Of a stretch of DNA of 64,000 bases, positions 27,101 to 35,910 are shown piece by piece. The first letter of the stretch is position 1, and each line of letters begins with the position of its first letter. Under the pieces are notes generated by a model. The model worked only from the letters and a program-made list of their open reading frames with translations, did no database searches and was not told the origin of the DNA. The stretch is taken from contig CM034547.1 in NCBI GenBank assembly GCA_020055645.1, positions 47,466,409-47,530,408 of the forward strand, written 5' to 3'. Both the position numbers and the translations under genes were made by a program. The DNA comes from Tomocerus qinae (Eukaryota; Arthropoda; Collembola; Entomobryomorpha; Tomoceridae).

Positions 27101-28330
27101 GCTCGCCTGAATAAGGCAGCTTATAGAACCGCACAGTCTGTCCGTACGTCCGTCCGTCCGTCCGTCCGTCCGTACCCACGATAACTTTCGAAAGCAATGA
27201 TGGATATTGACCAAACTTGGCATAAACTATGCCTATGGACTGGTGACGAACCCTATTGATTTTGGTTAAAATCGGTCCATAAGTTGCTGAGATACCGCGC
27301 GCTCACTTTGTCTTTATTTGATAGTCAAAGCAGAAAATGGGCCATAAAAATTTCAATTGTGTTTCCTATTAATTGTTAGCGGGATAGTATAAAATATTTA
27401 ACTCTGCTTCGACCATATTTAAGATTTTATAATAACGTAAATAAAACTGCAAAATAACCATCATAGGACGAAAATAAATCAATTTCGCATTTATATTCAA
27501 ATTGATAGTCAAATATCCATTTTGCGATTTCTTTTTAATTTTAATAGTCATTATTAACCGAATTTAAATTTCTGTTGATTTTAATACTCATAATCAATCA
27601 AAGTTGAATATCTGTTGATTTTCATAGTAAACATTAATGTGCTTTGATTTTCTGTTGATTTTCATAGTCAACATTAATGTGCTTTGATTTTCTGTTGATT
27701 TTCATAGTCAACATTAATGTGCTTTGATTTTCTGTTGATTTTCATAGTCAACATTAATATGCTTTGATTTTCTGTTGATTTTCTTAATCAACATTAATCA
27801 ATTTTGATTTTCTGTTGATTTTCATAGTCAGCATTAATCAATTTTGATTCTCTGTTGATTTTTATAGTCAACATTAATGTACTTTGATTTTCTGTTGATT
27901 TTTATAGTCAACATTAATGTACTTTGATTTTCTGTTGATTTTTATAGTCAACATTATTGTACTTTGATTTTCTGTTGAATTTTATAGTCAACATTAATGT
28001 ACTTTGATTTTATGTTGATTTTATAGTCAACATTAATGTACTTTGATTTTTGGTTGATTTTGATTGTCAACATTAATCAATTTTGATTTTTGGTTGATTT
28101 TGATTGTCAACATTAATCAATTTTGATTTTCTTTTGATTTTGATACTCAATATTAATTAATTTTGATTTTCTTTTGATTTTGATACCCAATATTAAATAA
28201 TTTTGATTTTGTTTTGATTTTGATACTCAATATTATATTAATTTTGATTTTTTGTTGATTTTGATAGACAACATTAATCAATTTTGATTTTCTGTTGATT
28301 TAATAGTTAATACACTACCACAAATTTTTA
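27101..28330 (+). repeat. Composite repeat unit 3 (1230 bp, 18 hairpin units)
   Basis: This unit is nearly identical to unit 2 in its first 500 bp and has the same right junction. It holds 18 copies of the 40-bp unit plus a partial one. The extra copies relative to unit 2 lie in the middle of the array, as expected for local duplication or unequal exchange. Confidence 0.85.
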
Positions 28331-29578
28331 GCTCGCCTGAATAAGGCAGCTTATAGAACCGCACAGTCTGTCCGTACGTCCGTCCGTACGTCCGTCCGTC
28401 CGTACCCACGATAACTTTCGAAAGCAATGATGGATATTGACCAAACTTGGCATAAACTATGCCTATGGACTGGTGACGAACCCTATTGATTTTGGTTAAA
28501 ATCGGTCCATAAGTTGCTGAGATACCGCGCGCTCATTTTGTCTTTATTTGATAGTCAAAGCAGAAAATGGGCCATAAAAATTTCAATTGTGTTTCCTATT
28601 AATTGTTAGCGGGATAGTATAAAATATTTAACTCTGCTTCGACCATATTTAAGATTTTATAATAACGTAAATAAAACTGCAAAATAACCATCATAGGACG
28701 AAAATAAATCAATTTCGCATTTATATTCAAATTGATAGTCAAATATCCATTTTGCGATTTCTTTTTAATTTTAATAGTCATTATTAACCGAATTTAAATT
28801 TCTGTTGATTTTAATACTCATAATCAATCAAAGTTGAATATCTGTTGATTTTCATAGTAAACATTAATGTGCTTTGATTTTCTGTTGATTTTCATAGTCA
28901 ACATTAATGTGCTTTGATTTTCTGTTGATTTTCATAGTCAACATTAATCAATTTTGATTTTCTGTTGATTTTCATAGTCAACATTAATATGCTTTGATTT
29001 TCTGTTGATTTTCTTAATCAACATTAATCAATTTTGATTTTCTGTTGATTTTCATAGTCAGCATTAATCAATTTTGATTCTCTGTTGATTTTTATAGTCA
29101 ACATTAATGTACTTTGATTTTCTGTTGATTTTTATAGTCAACATTAATGTACTTTGATTTTCTGTTGATTTTTATAGTCAACATTATTGTACTTTGATTT
29201 TCTGTTGAATTTTATAGTCAACATTAATGTACTTTGATTTTATGTTGATTTTATAGTCAACATTAATGTACTTTGATTTTTGGTTGATTTTGATTGTCAA
29301 CATTAATCAATTTTGATTTTCGGTTGATTTTGATTATCAACATTAATCAATTTTGATTTTCGATTGATTTTCGTGGTCAACAATCATCAATTTTGATTTT
29401 ATGTTGATATTTGAAATGATATAGCTTCGTTTCCTTATAATATCAATGTCTGAATTTTTAATATGTCGATACATATATAAAGACTCAATTCTGAAAGTTT
29501 GATCAAAATCCGTACGCTCGGTTTTGTGTAACTTTTCGCTACCAAAATGTGTACACGGTAAACTTTACTCAGGCGAGC
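28331..29578 (+). repeat. Composite repeat unit 4 with the unique right end
   Basis: The unit begins like units 2 and 3 and carries 15 copies of the 40-bp unit. It then continues into the only complete right-end segment, from about 29415 (ATAGCTTCGTTTCC...) through a unique stretch of about 140 bp, to the inverted terminal TCAGGCGAGC. The following GTCTGTTACGGCTTGCTGTA may belong to the element's 3' tail, with the host resuming at the T-run from 29601. Confidence 0.8.
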
Positions 29579-30412
29579 GTCTGTTACGGCTTGCTGTAGG
29601 TTTTTATTTATCTATCTATATATTGTCGTAGAATATGCGTAGGTGGGAATATATCGCGTCCGTATATGTAATTTTGTTTTCTGTACATATGTATAGGTGA
29701 TCTACTCATGTTTTCGTCTTAAGTTAACCCATAAAAGAAAAAAAGTCGACTTTATGGAAGAAAATGCTTGACACACTTTACTTTGCCTATAAACTACAAA
29801 ATAGTACACGTATTTGCGATCTGTGGTAGGGTAGGGCTAGATTCTGGATTCAGGGCTCTTTTGCCCTCTGAGACAGAGTTACAATCGAAAAACTGTCCTA
29901 AGGTAGCTACGTAACTACATGTCAGCATTCAAAAAGTATCTAGATGTTCAAGAAGGTTTGCGTTAGATTGTCTTTCTCCTAGGTAGGCATTAACATGTAG
30001 TCTGACTTTGGTCCTTTGGGTTTACAATGAAGATATTCCACTTCAATTCCACAACCACTATATCTGCAGTGTGGTAGTACCATGCAGGGTTATTCTACTC
30101 TTACTATTATTTCCGCAACTGAATTGCATTGCATTGGCATCCAAGTACATAGGATCGATGTGGATGTAAAGCAGATACACAAAATGAGAGTCGGAAATGG
30201 GATTTGGACTGTCTGCAGTCACGTTGTGATACACGAAAAGGATTTTTCATTTCTTTACCCCATATTAGAAGGTACAATAATGTAAATACACACTCCACAT
30301 GCATCCATGTTTACTCTTCCTTGCATGCATCTCAATTCTCGCTCTCCACTTTCCGTTCAGTTGCAGTTTTGTTGGAAACGAGTCAAAAATTGATCTACAA
30401 AGTACAGATATA

Positions 30413-30417
30413 ACGTT
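30413..30417. repeat. Target-site duplication, left copy (ACGTT)
   Basis: ACGTT directly precedes the LTR that begins TGTTGGG at 30418. The same five bases follow the other LTR at 34861-34865. A 4-6 bp duplication is usual for BEL/Pao insertions. Confidence 0.9.
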
Positions 30418-30894
30418 TGTTGGGTGGGTTTATCGGCTACGTATTTCAGAGGGACACAGTCATCGGTGCTTTTCGGGTGTCAACTAGGGCGTAAATCTAA
30501 TCGACAGTTTTACTAGCTAATGTGTAAGGTTAACTAGTGTTCACTTGAATAGGCAACTAGGCAGGTCTCGGTACTTCCAGTTTCGGGCTGGTCACGAACT
30601 TTGCTAGCTAGTATGCTTATAATTACTAATTAGGTGTGCACTAATTAATAATATGACTTGACGATGATCAGTAGTTAATACTAATTAAAAATACTTATTT
30701 ATTAAAAGTAAAACTAACTGACAATCAATTATGCTTATGCAGAGTACCATGCGTACGTCTGATCAGGAGTGAATTCGTTATTCGACTGCAAAATGCTTGA
30801 ATGATTCTAGAAGCTATAAATTTAGTATCTGCGCGCAGGCGCTTGATAATAAATAATATTTCTAGATAAGAAAATACTGAGCGGTGCTCAAACA
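30418..30894 (-). repeat. 3' LTR of the BEL/Pao element
   Basis: This 477-bp LTR starts TGTTGGG and ends CAAACA on the + strand, giving the usual TG...CA ends. It reads as base-for-base identical to 34384-34860. On the element's own strand it contains AATAAA (complement of 30698-30703), a possible polyadenylation signal. Confidence 0.95.
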
Positions 30895-30910
30895 TACACC
30901 GCCCTTTGAA
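30895..30910 (-). promoter_or_regulatory. Candidate polypurine tract
   Basis: Read on the minus strand, the bases just before the 3' LTR are CAAAGGGCGGTGTA, a purine-rich run in the position where plus-strand DNA priming occurs in LTR elements. The tract is short and interrupted, so the call rests mainly on position. Confidence 0.45.
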
Positions 30911-31027
30911 ATACTAATTTCAACAAAAAATGACATAAATTTTGATTCAGAATGCAAAAACATAAATAGTAATAAATGCTAACTACTATAAGTATTAAGA
31001 GAATGTGTAAGAAAATGTAATTAATAT

Positions 31028-34000
31028 CTATGACGTTTGCTGATGGCAAACGTTAGCCAAAACTTCACTTCTCGGGTTTGTCTCGTCCTGGTTTCCTCCC
31101 AGGTTCGTTGTCTTGTGTGATTTCATTTTGAAGAAACGGAATAAATATGCTGTGGCTCGATGCAGACGCAGCAGGCTAGGGAATTTTGTTAAGATTGTTT
31201 CTTCAAACGTGGTAATATTTGTTGTCGTACCATTCCTTTCATCGGTCATGATTTTACTTTCATCTTTGGCGTCTGAATGGGCTACGTAGTCCAAGTCGGA
31301 ATTTTTGCTTGAAAATTCGGCTGACTGTAACCACTCAGAGCCATTCCAACATAGTTGATGAACTTTCAATTCGGACGGGTTGATTCCACGGGAAACGCAA
31401 TCCGCCGATTTTTCTTCTCCTTTTGCATATTTCCATTGATTAGCAGAGGACCTCTCTTCAATTTTCGCCACTCGGTTGGCAACAAATATCTTCCATCGTT
31501 GAGAGGAAGATTGAATCCACGCTAAAACAATGGTAGAGTCACAACAATAATTAGTACTTATTATTGACGCTTGTGATGAATTCTTGATAGTCTCCATCAA
31601 GTCGTAGAGTAATTTGGCACCGCACAGTTCAATTCGGGCCAAGGAGACAAATTTGATTGGTGCAACCTTCGTCTTGGCTGCTACTAGTCGAACTACTTCA
31701 TTCTTATTTTGAGAACAAAAATATACACATGGTGCATATGCTTCACTGTCCGCTCTTGAGAGGCTGACATTGTAGAAATCTTTCAGATTGTTTTTTGACG
31801 CTTTGGACGTCGTCGTCCACATTGTATTCGGAGAAATGTCGATTTTCTCCACTGCAAGTTGCTGCAGAAATTTTACTGCGAGGTAAGATGCTGCAGCTGT
31901 TCCAAATGTTGTTGATAGTTTGAATTCTTGAATAAAGTCGTCTGGTGACTTCCTCCATAATATTCGTTGATGATCCAAGTCGTCAGATATCAAACGAACT
32001 TCTGTGATTATGCTTTTTGGTTTATATACAGCACGGCACGGTATACAACACACATTTTCTTTCTTCTCAATTTCCACTGAGGGAACAATTTCCATATGAT
32101 TTAGTTGTAAATAATTATTGAGTACCTGACTATACTCTATAACTTTCTCTGGATGATTGACACGAGATCTTTCATCCTCTGCTTGACGTCGGGCAGTGTG
32201 CTTTTTGCTTTCTCCAATTGGAATGGAGTTCTTCTTAACTGGGAGGTTGACAAGAAATCTTCCATCGGGCTCTCGTTCATGAGTCTCCTGAAGGTTCTGT
32301 TTGCATTCTTGTTCCTCCACAGTCACTGTTGTCATGGTTGACTTTTCTTCTAACTTCGGTAAAGTAGAATCAACTTCACAACTGACATGGTTAGTGAACA
32401 ACTGTTGACTACTTACGTTTGCTTTTAGTGGACCACCAAGTATCCATCCCAAGAAGGTGTCTCTTGCTGTGGGCGTACCAGGAGGGCCTTTTCTCATCTT
32501 GCAAAGAACAAGATCGTCGTAGATGTCACGACCAAGCAAAATGTCGATTTTGCCTGGTTTGTAGAACTCAGGATCGGCCAGAAACAATTTTTCTATATGG
32601 TGCCAAGTCTTGGGTTCCACTGGATGCGAGGGTAGATCCCCTGTTATTTTTTCTTTAATGTGAGTTTCCAAGTTGAAACTCTGATACTTGTCGTAGTATG
32701 AGGTGAATTCAATCTGGATAGACTGAGTTGACTGTCCAGCATCGATACCACCAACTCCATAGACCTTCGTCTTTTTCTTATTTCGCTTGAGTCCAAGTCT
32801 TTTTGCACAACTGTTAGTGACGAAACTTCCTTGCGACCCACAATCCAATAAGGCTCTGCAATGTTGATACTGATTTCTTGAATCTTTCACACAGATGACA
32901 ACTGTAGAAAGAAGCACTTGAGAATTTTCTCCTGCGTTGGAGAAATGATTAGCAAATGATGATGTCAGTTGGGTGACGTCATCCATTTCATTTTCTGATT
33001 CAGACTTCTGCTGGGAAGGCTGTTCAGTTTTCTTTTTATACTTCTGATTTTCGTGTAGGTACGTATTGTGTCTCTGCTGACACGCCTTGCAATTCATAGG
33101 TGATGGACAATCTTGCGCTTGATGATCCTTTGACTTTATACAATTAAAACAAAGATTAGCATTACTTACTACAGCTTTGCGATCGTCGACAGATAATTCA
33201 CGGAATTTACTGCACTGATACAAGAAGTGATTTCCTCCACAAGCTGCACAAGATTTATCGCAATCATCACTGGCACTGTAATTCACATTTTTCTGTTCAT
33301 AACTTGAACTCTTGAGATTATTACTTATCTTCGGCTTGATACCTCCCGCTGCGGTTGCTCTAGCTTGGGCAAGTATAAATTCAGTAAATTTTTGAATGGC
33401 TGGGACTTCGTCGGAGGCAAGCTGCTTTTCCCAATCCACTCTAGTTTCTTGATCCAGCTTTCTACACATCATGTGAATGATCACTGAATCCCACTTTTGC
33501 TCAGGGGTCAATTTTAGAACATCTAGTGCACGGTTGCACTCATTCGTTGCGTCGCTGATCTTCCTCAGCTGCACAAAGTTTCCTTGTCCAACGTTGGACA
33601 GTGCACTTATTCGGTCAAAGTGGGATCGAATAATGTCACGTTTGATTTCATATCTTTCTTTCAAGGTTATCCAAGCTTGGTCATAATTTAAATCCGTAAC
33701 AGGAATGTCTCTTAATAATAAAGCTGGCTCACCCTGTAGTAATCCTTTGAGATACTGCATCTTTTGGGATCCAGACAACTTCATATTATTGTGAATAGAT
33801 GACACAAACAAGTCTTGAAAATACAGCCAATCTTGAGTATCTCCTTTGAACGGAGGGATCTCCAATTTCGGCAACTTAACTTCGGCTCCTGTGGAGGGAG
33901 CTCCAGTTCCTCCTCCTGCTGGGGAGTAGGTATGCTTCAGGATGGCTAATTTTATTATAGCCTTGCTTATCTTGTCATCCAGTACGACAAGTTGAGCACT

Positions 34001-34210
34001 TTCTGCAAGGAATTCGGCGTCGTTTGTGGCAACTGAGCTGGCTCTCTTGACGAGCGCAGCATATTCTGCTTCTGCTTTAAGGAGTTTACCTTCTTGAATG
34101 TTTATTTCAGGAAGCGGGGGTGGATTGGTGACGTCGTAGGCGGCGACGACCAACTCCAGGCGAGTGATGGTTAGTGACAGGGCACGGCGATCACTCTTGA
34201 CTAAATCCAT
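31028..34210 (-). CDS. BEL/Pao Gag-protease polyprotein with remnant reverse transcriptase/RNase H, integrase lost
   Basis: The single open frame has 1060 codons. Residues about 110-290 form the BEL/Pao Gag domain (DUF1759 type, starting near LPKLEIPPFKGDTQDWLYF). Residues 321-386 hold zinc-knuckle-like Cys/His clusters (CAACGGNHFLYQC, CFNCIKSKDHQAQDC, CKACQQRH). Residues about 435-600 are the retropepsin-like DUF1758 domain with active-site motif LLDCGS at 454-459; the Asp is kept. Residues about 650-740 match the start of the pol region. After that only fragments remain: about 741-785 from reverse transcriptase, then about 786-960 from the RNase H-side region (CCDSTIVLAWI near 889-899, CVSRG near 938-942). 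No catalytic YxDD motif of reverse transcriptase is present. The frame reaches the start of the region that precedes integrase (about 1010-1030) and then ends after about 30 unrelated residues. No internal stop or frameshift is seen despite the several deletions. Gag and protease may be functional; reverse transcription and integration cannot be. Confidence 0.92.
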   Translation of the reverse strand: MDLVKSDRRALSLTITRLELVVAAYDVTNPPPLPEINIQEGKLLKAEAEYAALVKRASSVATNDAEFLAESAQLVVLDDKISKAIIKLAILKHTYSPAGGGTGAPSTGAEVKLPKLEIPPFKGDTQDWLYFQDLFVSSIHNNMKLSGSQKMQYLKGLLQGEPALLLRDIPVTDLNYDQAWITLKERYEIKRDIIRSHFDRISALSNVGQGNFVQLRKISDATNECNRALDVLKLTPEQKWDSVIIHMMCRKLDQETRVDWEKQLASDEVPAIQKFTEFILAQARATAAGGIKPKISNNLKSSSYEQKNVNYSASDDCDKSCAACGGNHFLYQCSKFRELSVDDRKAVVSNANLCFNCIKSKDHQAQDCPSPMNCKACQQRHNTYLHENQKYKKKTEQPSQQKSESENEMDDVTQLTSSFANHFSNAGENSQVLLSTVVICVKDSRNQYQHCRALLDCGSQGSFVTNSCAKRLGLKRNKKKTKVYGVGGIDAGQSTQSIQIEFTSYYDKYQSFNLETHIKEKITGDLPSHPVEPKTWHHIEKLFLADPEFYKPGKIDILLGRDIYDDLVLCKMRKGPPGTPTARDTFLGWILGGPLKANVSSQQLFTNHVSCEVDSTLPKLEEKSTMTTVTVEEQECKQNLQETHEREPDGRFLVNLPVKKNSIPIGESKKHTARRQAEDERSRVNHPEKVIEYSQVLNNYLQLNHMEIVPSVEIEKKENVCCIPCRAVYKPKSIITEVRLISDDLDHQRILWRKSPDDFIQEFKLSTTFGTAAASYLAVKFLQQLAVEKIDISPNTMWTTTSKASKNNLKDFYNVSLSRADSEAYAPCVYFCSQNKNEVVRLVAAKTKVAPIKFVSLARIELCGAKLLYDLMETIKNSSQASIISTNYCCDSTIVLAWIQSSSQRWKIFVANRVAKIEERSSANQWKYAKGEEKSADCVSRGINPSELKVHQLCWNGSEWLQSAEFSSKNSDLDYVAHSDAKDESKIMTDERNGTTTNITTFEETILTKFPSLLRLHRATAYLFRFFKMKSHKTTNLGGNQDETNPRSEVLANVCHQQTS

Positions 34211-34383
34211 TTTGAATAACTTGCTTGTTATTTAATGGCAATTTAAAAACTTCTTACAATTCTTGAGATGACTGACGATCCAACGTAGAAACTCCACTCG
34301 AAGTATGTTCACGAATAACTGATGAACGACGGAATCTAAGATGTCCAATCTTCACCAAATATCCGTGGCTCGTAAGGACCAAA
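34211..34383 (-). other. 5' untranslated leader of the BEL/Pao element
   Basis: These 173 bp lie between the 5' LTR and the ATG at 34210. They contain the primer-binding-site candidate next to the LTR and probably the packaging signal. No upstream coding is evident. Confidence 0.75.
34363..34381 (-). promoter_or_regulatory. Candidate tRNA primer-binding site
   Basis: Read on the minus strand, two bases after the 5' LTR, the sequence is TGGTCCTTACGAGCCACGG. It starts with the TGG that pairs with the CCA end of a tRNA. The matching tRNA was not assigned. Confidence 0.7.
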
Positions 34384-34860
34384 TGTTGGGTGGGTTTATC
34401 GGCTACGTATTTCAGAGGGACACAGTCATCGGTGCTTTTCGGGTGTCAACTAGGGCGTAAATCTAATCGACAGTTTTACTAGCTAATGTGTAAGGTTAAC
34501 TAGTGTTCACTTGAATAGGCAACTAGGCAGGTCTCGGTACTTCCAGTTTCGGGCTGGTCACGAACTTTGCTAGCTAGTATGCTTATAATTACTAATTAGG
34601 TGTGCACTAATTAATAATATGACTTGACGATGATCAGTAGTTAATACTAATTAAAAATACTTATTTATTAAAAGTAAAACTAACTGACAATCAATTATGC
34701 TTATGCAGAGTACCATGCGTACGTCTGATCAGGAGTGAATTCGTTATTCGACTGCAAAATGCTTGAATGATTCTAGAAGCTATAAATTTAGTATCTGCGC
34801 GCAGGCGCTTGATAATAAATAATATTTCTAGATAAGAAAATACTGAGCGGTGCTCAAACA
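34384..34860 (-). repeat. 5' LTR of the BEL/Pao element
   Basis: This 477-bp copy starts TGTTGGG and ends CAAACA on the + strand and is followed by ACGTT, the target duplication. It is identical to 30418-30894 as read. It would hold the element's promoter, firing leftward, antisense to the dpr gene. Confidence 0.95.
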
Positions 34861-34865
34861 ACGTT
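34861..34865. repeat. Target-site duplication, right copy (ACGTT)
   Basis: This copy matches 30413-30417 exactly and marks the right edge of the BEL/Pao insertion. Host intron resumes here. Confidence 0.9.
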
Positions 34866-35544
34866 AATAAAACGAAACTGTAAAATTCACTTTGCTTAAT
34901 TTATACACATCTATATCTTCACATATGCTTCATGAAATTGTATTTACAATATGAATATGCTTCACCTCTTTTATCTATATATTATGATTCAAAGTTAGAC
35001 TAGACGCCTACAACACTACTCAGGGGCATGTACACACTTCAAAGATTATTATTATTTATTGTGTGCATTGTACTACAGTGTCGACATTTGTTTTCTACAA
35101 CTAATCGATGCTGTACAGCAATTACATACGTTTAATATTTGTACATTTCACAATCTGCTCAAACATTGATCACTTCTGTAACTTATGTACCGATGCTCGT
35201 TGAAAAATTTTCTGTGTGATTTTTAATGCTAGTATTTTCATCCTAACTTTCAATAAAATCTTACATAATATCTCAATTTTGTCCTATCAAAACGAGCCAC
35301 TGATTAGATGAGAAAAATAATAGGAAGGAAATGAGGTATTTTTCTGGGTAGACAATTGCGATTCCATGAAATAATGACAATCCTGTATACGAAAGTAATA
35401 GATAAATTGGCTATAAATACGTTGTTTATTTATTTATGATTTGGAATATTTTATTCATGTATAATAACATCTAGGTTTAGAGTGAAAACTATCAGTGCAT
35501 GTAAAATTGTGTAATAAATTTTTAATGCTGTTTATTTTTTGCAG

Positions 35545-35840
35545 TTGAATCCCCTGAGACGATTCAAAGTCAAAATCCATGGGTGAGAATTCCAGAGGAC
35601 TGGAAAAATTCTTTTCCCGAAGAAGGAACAACTTCGTCGGAAACGTTTTTTCCACCTAGTTCTGCTGAGTCTCGTTCGTACTCAAACCATTACCCTTCAT
35701 CGGCCTCAGCTCGTCAACAACCAGGAGAAGAAGGGAGCACAGAGCCTTTCTTCGATCATGCGATGATGACCAACCTTTCGGAGCAGCTTGGGAATCATGC
35801 TTTTCTCCGGTGTCGGGTGAAAAATCTCGGCGATAGAACG
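35545..35840 (+). CDS. dpr: dpr-family cell-surface protein, exon with start of first Ig domain
   Basis: The exon is preceded by a T-rich acceptor (TTTATTTTTTGCAG) and ends at ACG, then GTATGG. It is 296 bases long; with one base from the previous exon it encodes 99 codons and ends in phase 0. The first part is a low-complexity Ser/Glu/Pro-rich linker (PEDWKNSFPEEGTTSSE). It is followed by FFDHAMMTNLSEQLGNHAFL and then RCRVKNLGDRT. That is the entry to the first Ig domain, with its first conserved Cys and the CRV-NLG-RT signature typical of Dpr proteins. In the family the next residues are the V-S-W strand with the Ig Trp, which must come from the next exon; reading through the donor gives only four codons before a stop. 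Dpr proteins are neuronal surface receptors that pair with DIP partners in synaptic wiring. The paralogue within the family cannot be set from this fragment. The donor is weaker than that of the upstream exon. Confidence 0.82.
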
Positions 35841-35892
35841 GTATGGAACGCTTGACTTTTGTACTAAGCTAAAGTGTAACGTATGTGAGTGT

Positions 35893-35910
35893 GTAGATAG
35901 ATAGATAGTC
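35893..35910. repeat. Short GATA microsatellite
   Basis: About four copies of the tetranucleotide AGAT/GATA (TAGATAGATAGATAG) lie about 55 bp after the dpr exon donor. Confidence 0.8.

Larger units (their letters stand above)
25341..29578. mobile_element. Composite satellite-like element with 10-bp inverted ends, Helentron-associated type suspected
   Basis: The region opens with GCTCGCCTGA at 25341 and closes with its exact reverse complement TCAGGCGAGC at 29569-29578. Inside, the left end is repeated four times in the same orientation (25341, 26107, 27101, 28331). Each is followed by a microsatellite of GTCC/GTAC tetranucleotides, a conserved block of roughly 250-300 bp (starting near AACTTTCGAAAGCAATGA and including GATACCGCGCGCTCA), and an array of a 40-bp unit. 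The closing right-end segment occurs once, after the last unit. No protein is encoded. Terminal or subterminal inverted repeats, a GTCY microsatellite core, internal tandem repeats and T-rich flanks on both sides (TTTTTA at left, TTTTTA after GTAGG at right) are features described for Helentron-associated elements such as Drosophila DINE-1. That assignment is inference; a non-autonomous DNA transposon of another class is possible. Confidence 0.75.
30418..34860 (-). mobile_element. BEL/Pao LTR retrotransposon, young, internally deleted (4443 bp)
   Basis: The element lies on the minus strand between ACGTT target duplications. Its parts in element order are the 5' LTR (34384-34860), a primer-binding-site candidate (34363-34381), one 1060-codon frame (34210-31028), a short purine-rich tract next to the 3' LTR, and the 3' LTR (30418-30894). 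Gag and protease domains of the BEL/Pao type identify the family. Intact members are usually 6-7 kb; this copy lacks most of reverse transcriptase and all of integrase. The two 477-bp LTRs read as identical, so insertion was recent. It lies antisense in the first dpr intron and could have moved only with enzymes supplied by a full-length relative. Confidence 0.93.
12862..35544 (+). other. Presumed first coding intron of the dpr gene (about 22.7 kb)
   Basis: The interval is bounded by a GTAAGT donor and a T-rich TTTTTTGCAG acceptor with compatible phases. It contains a fold-back element (21746-22113), a satellite-like composite element (25341-29578) and an antisense BEL/Pao retrotransposon (30418-34860), all listed separately. 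From 12862 to 21745 and from 22114 to 25340 I see only A+T-rich intronic sequence with small tandem duplications and one pyrimidine-rich block. 29601-30412 and 34866-35544 show nothing recognisable. Open frames inside are short and lack domain signatures. Confidence 0.6.

Noticed and set aside
26379-28781. Three nearly identical 60-codon minus-strand frames at 26379-26561, 27369-27551 and 28599-28781
   Set aside because: They lie in the same A+T-rich part of repeat units 2-4 and are identical because the DNA was recently duplicated; the encoded Lys/Asn/Ile/Tyr-rich peptide has no domain character.
25675-29410. CRISPR-like array of regularly spaced repeats
   Set aside because: The 40-bp units are contiguous with no unique spacers, the setting is a eukaryotic intron, and no cas gene is present; this is a minisatellite inside a transposon-like element.
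32510-32521. YDDL at residues 564-567 of the polyprotein as a reverse-transcriptase catalytic motif
   Set aside because: It sits at the end of the protease domain (context DILLGRDIYDDLVL), far before the reverse-transcriptase region, so it is not the polymerase motif.
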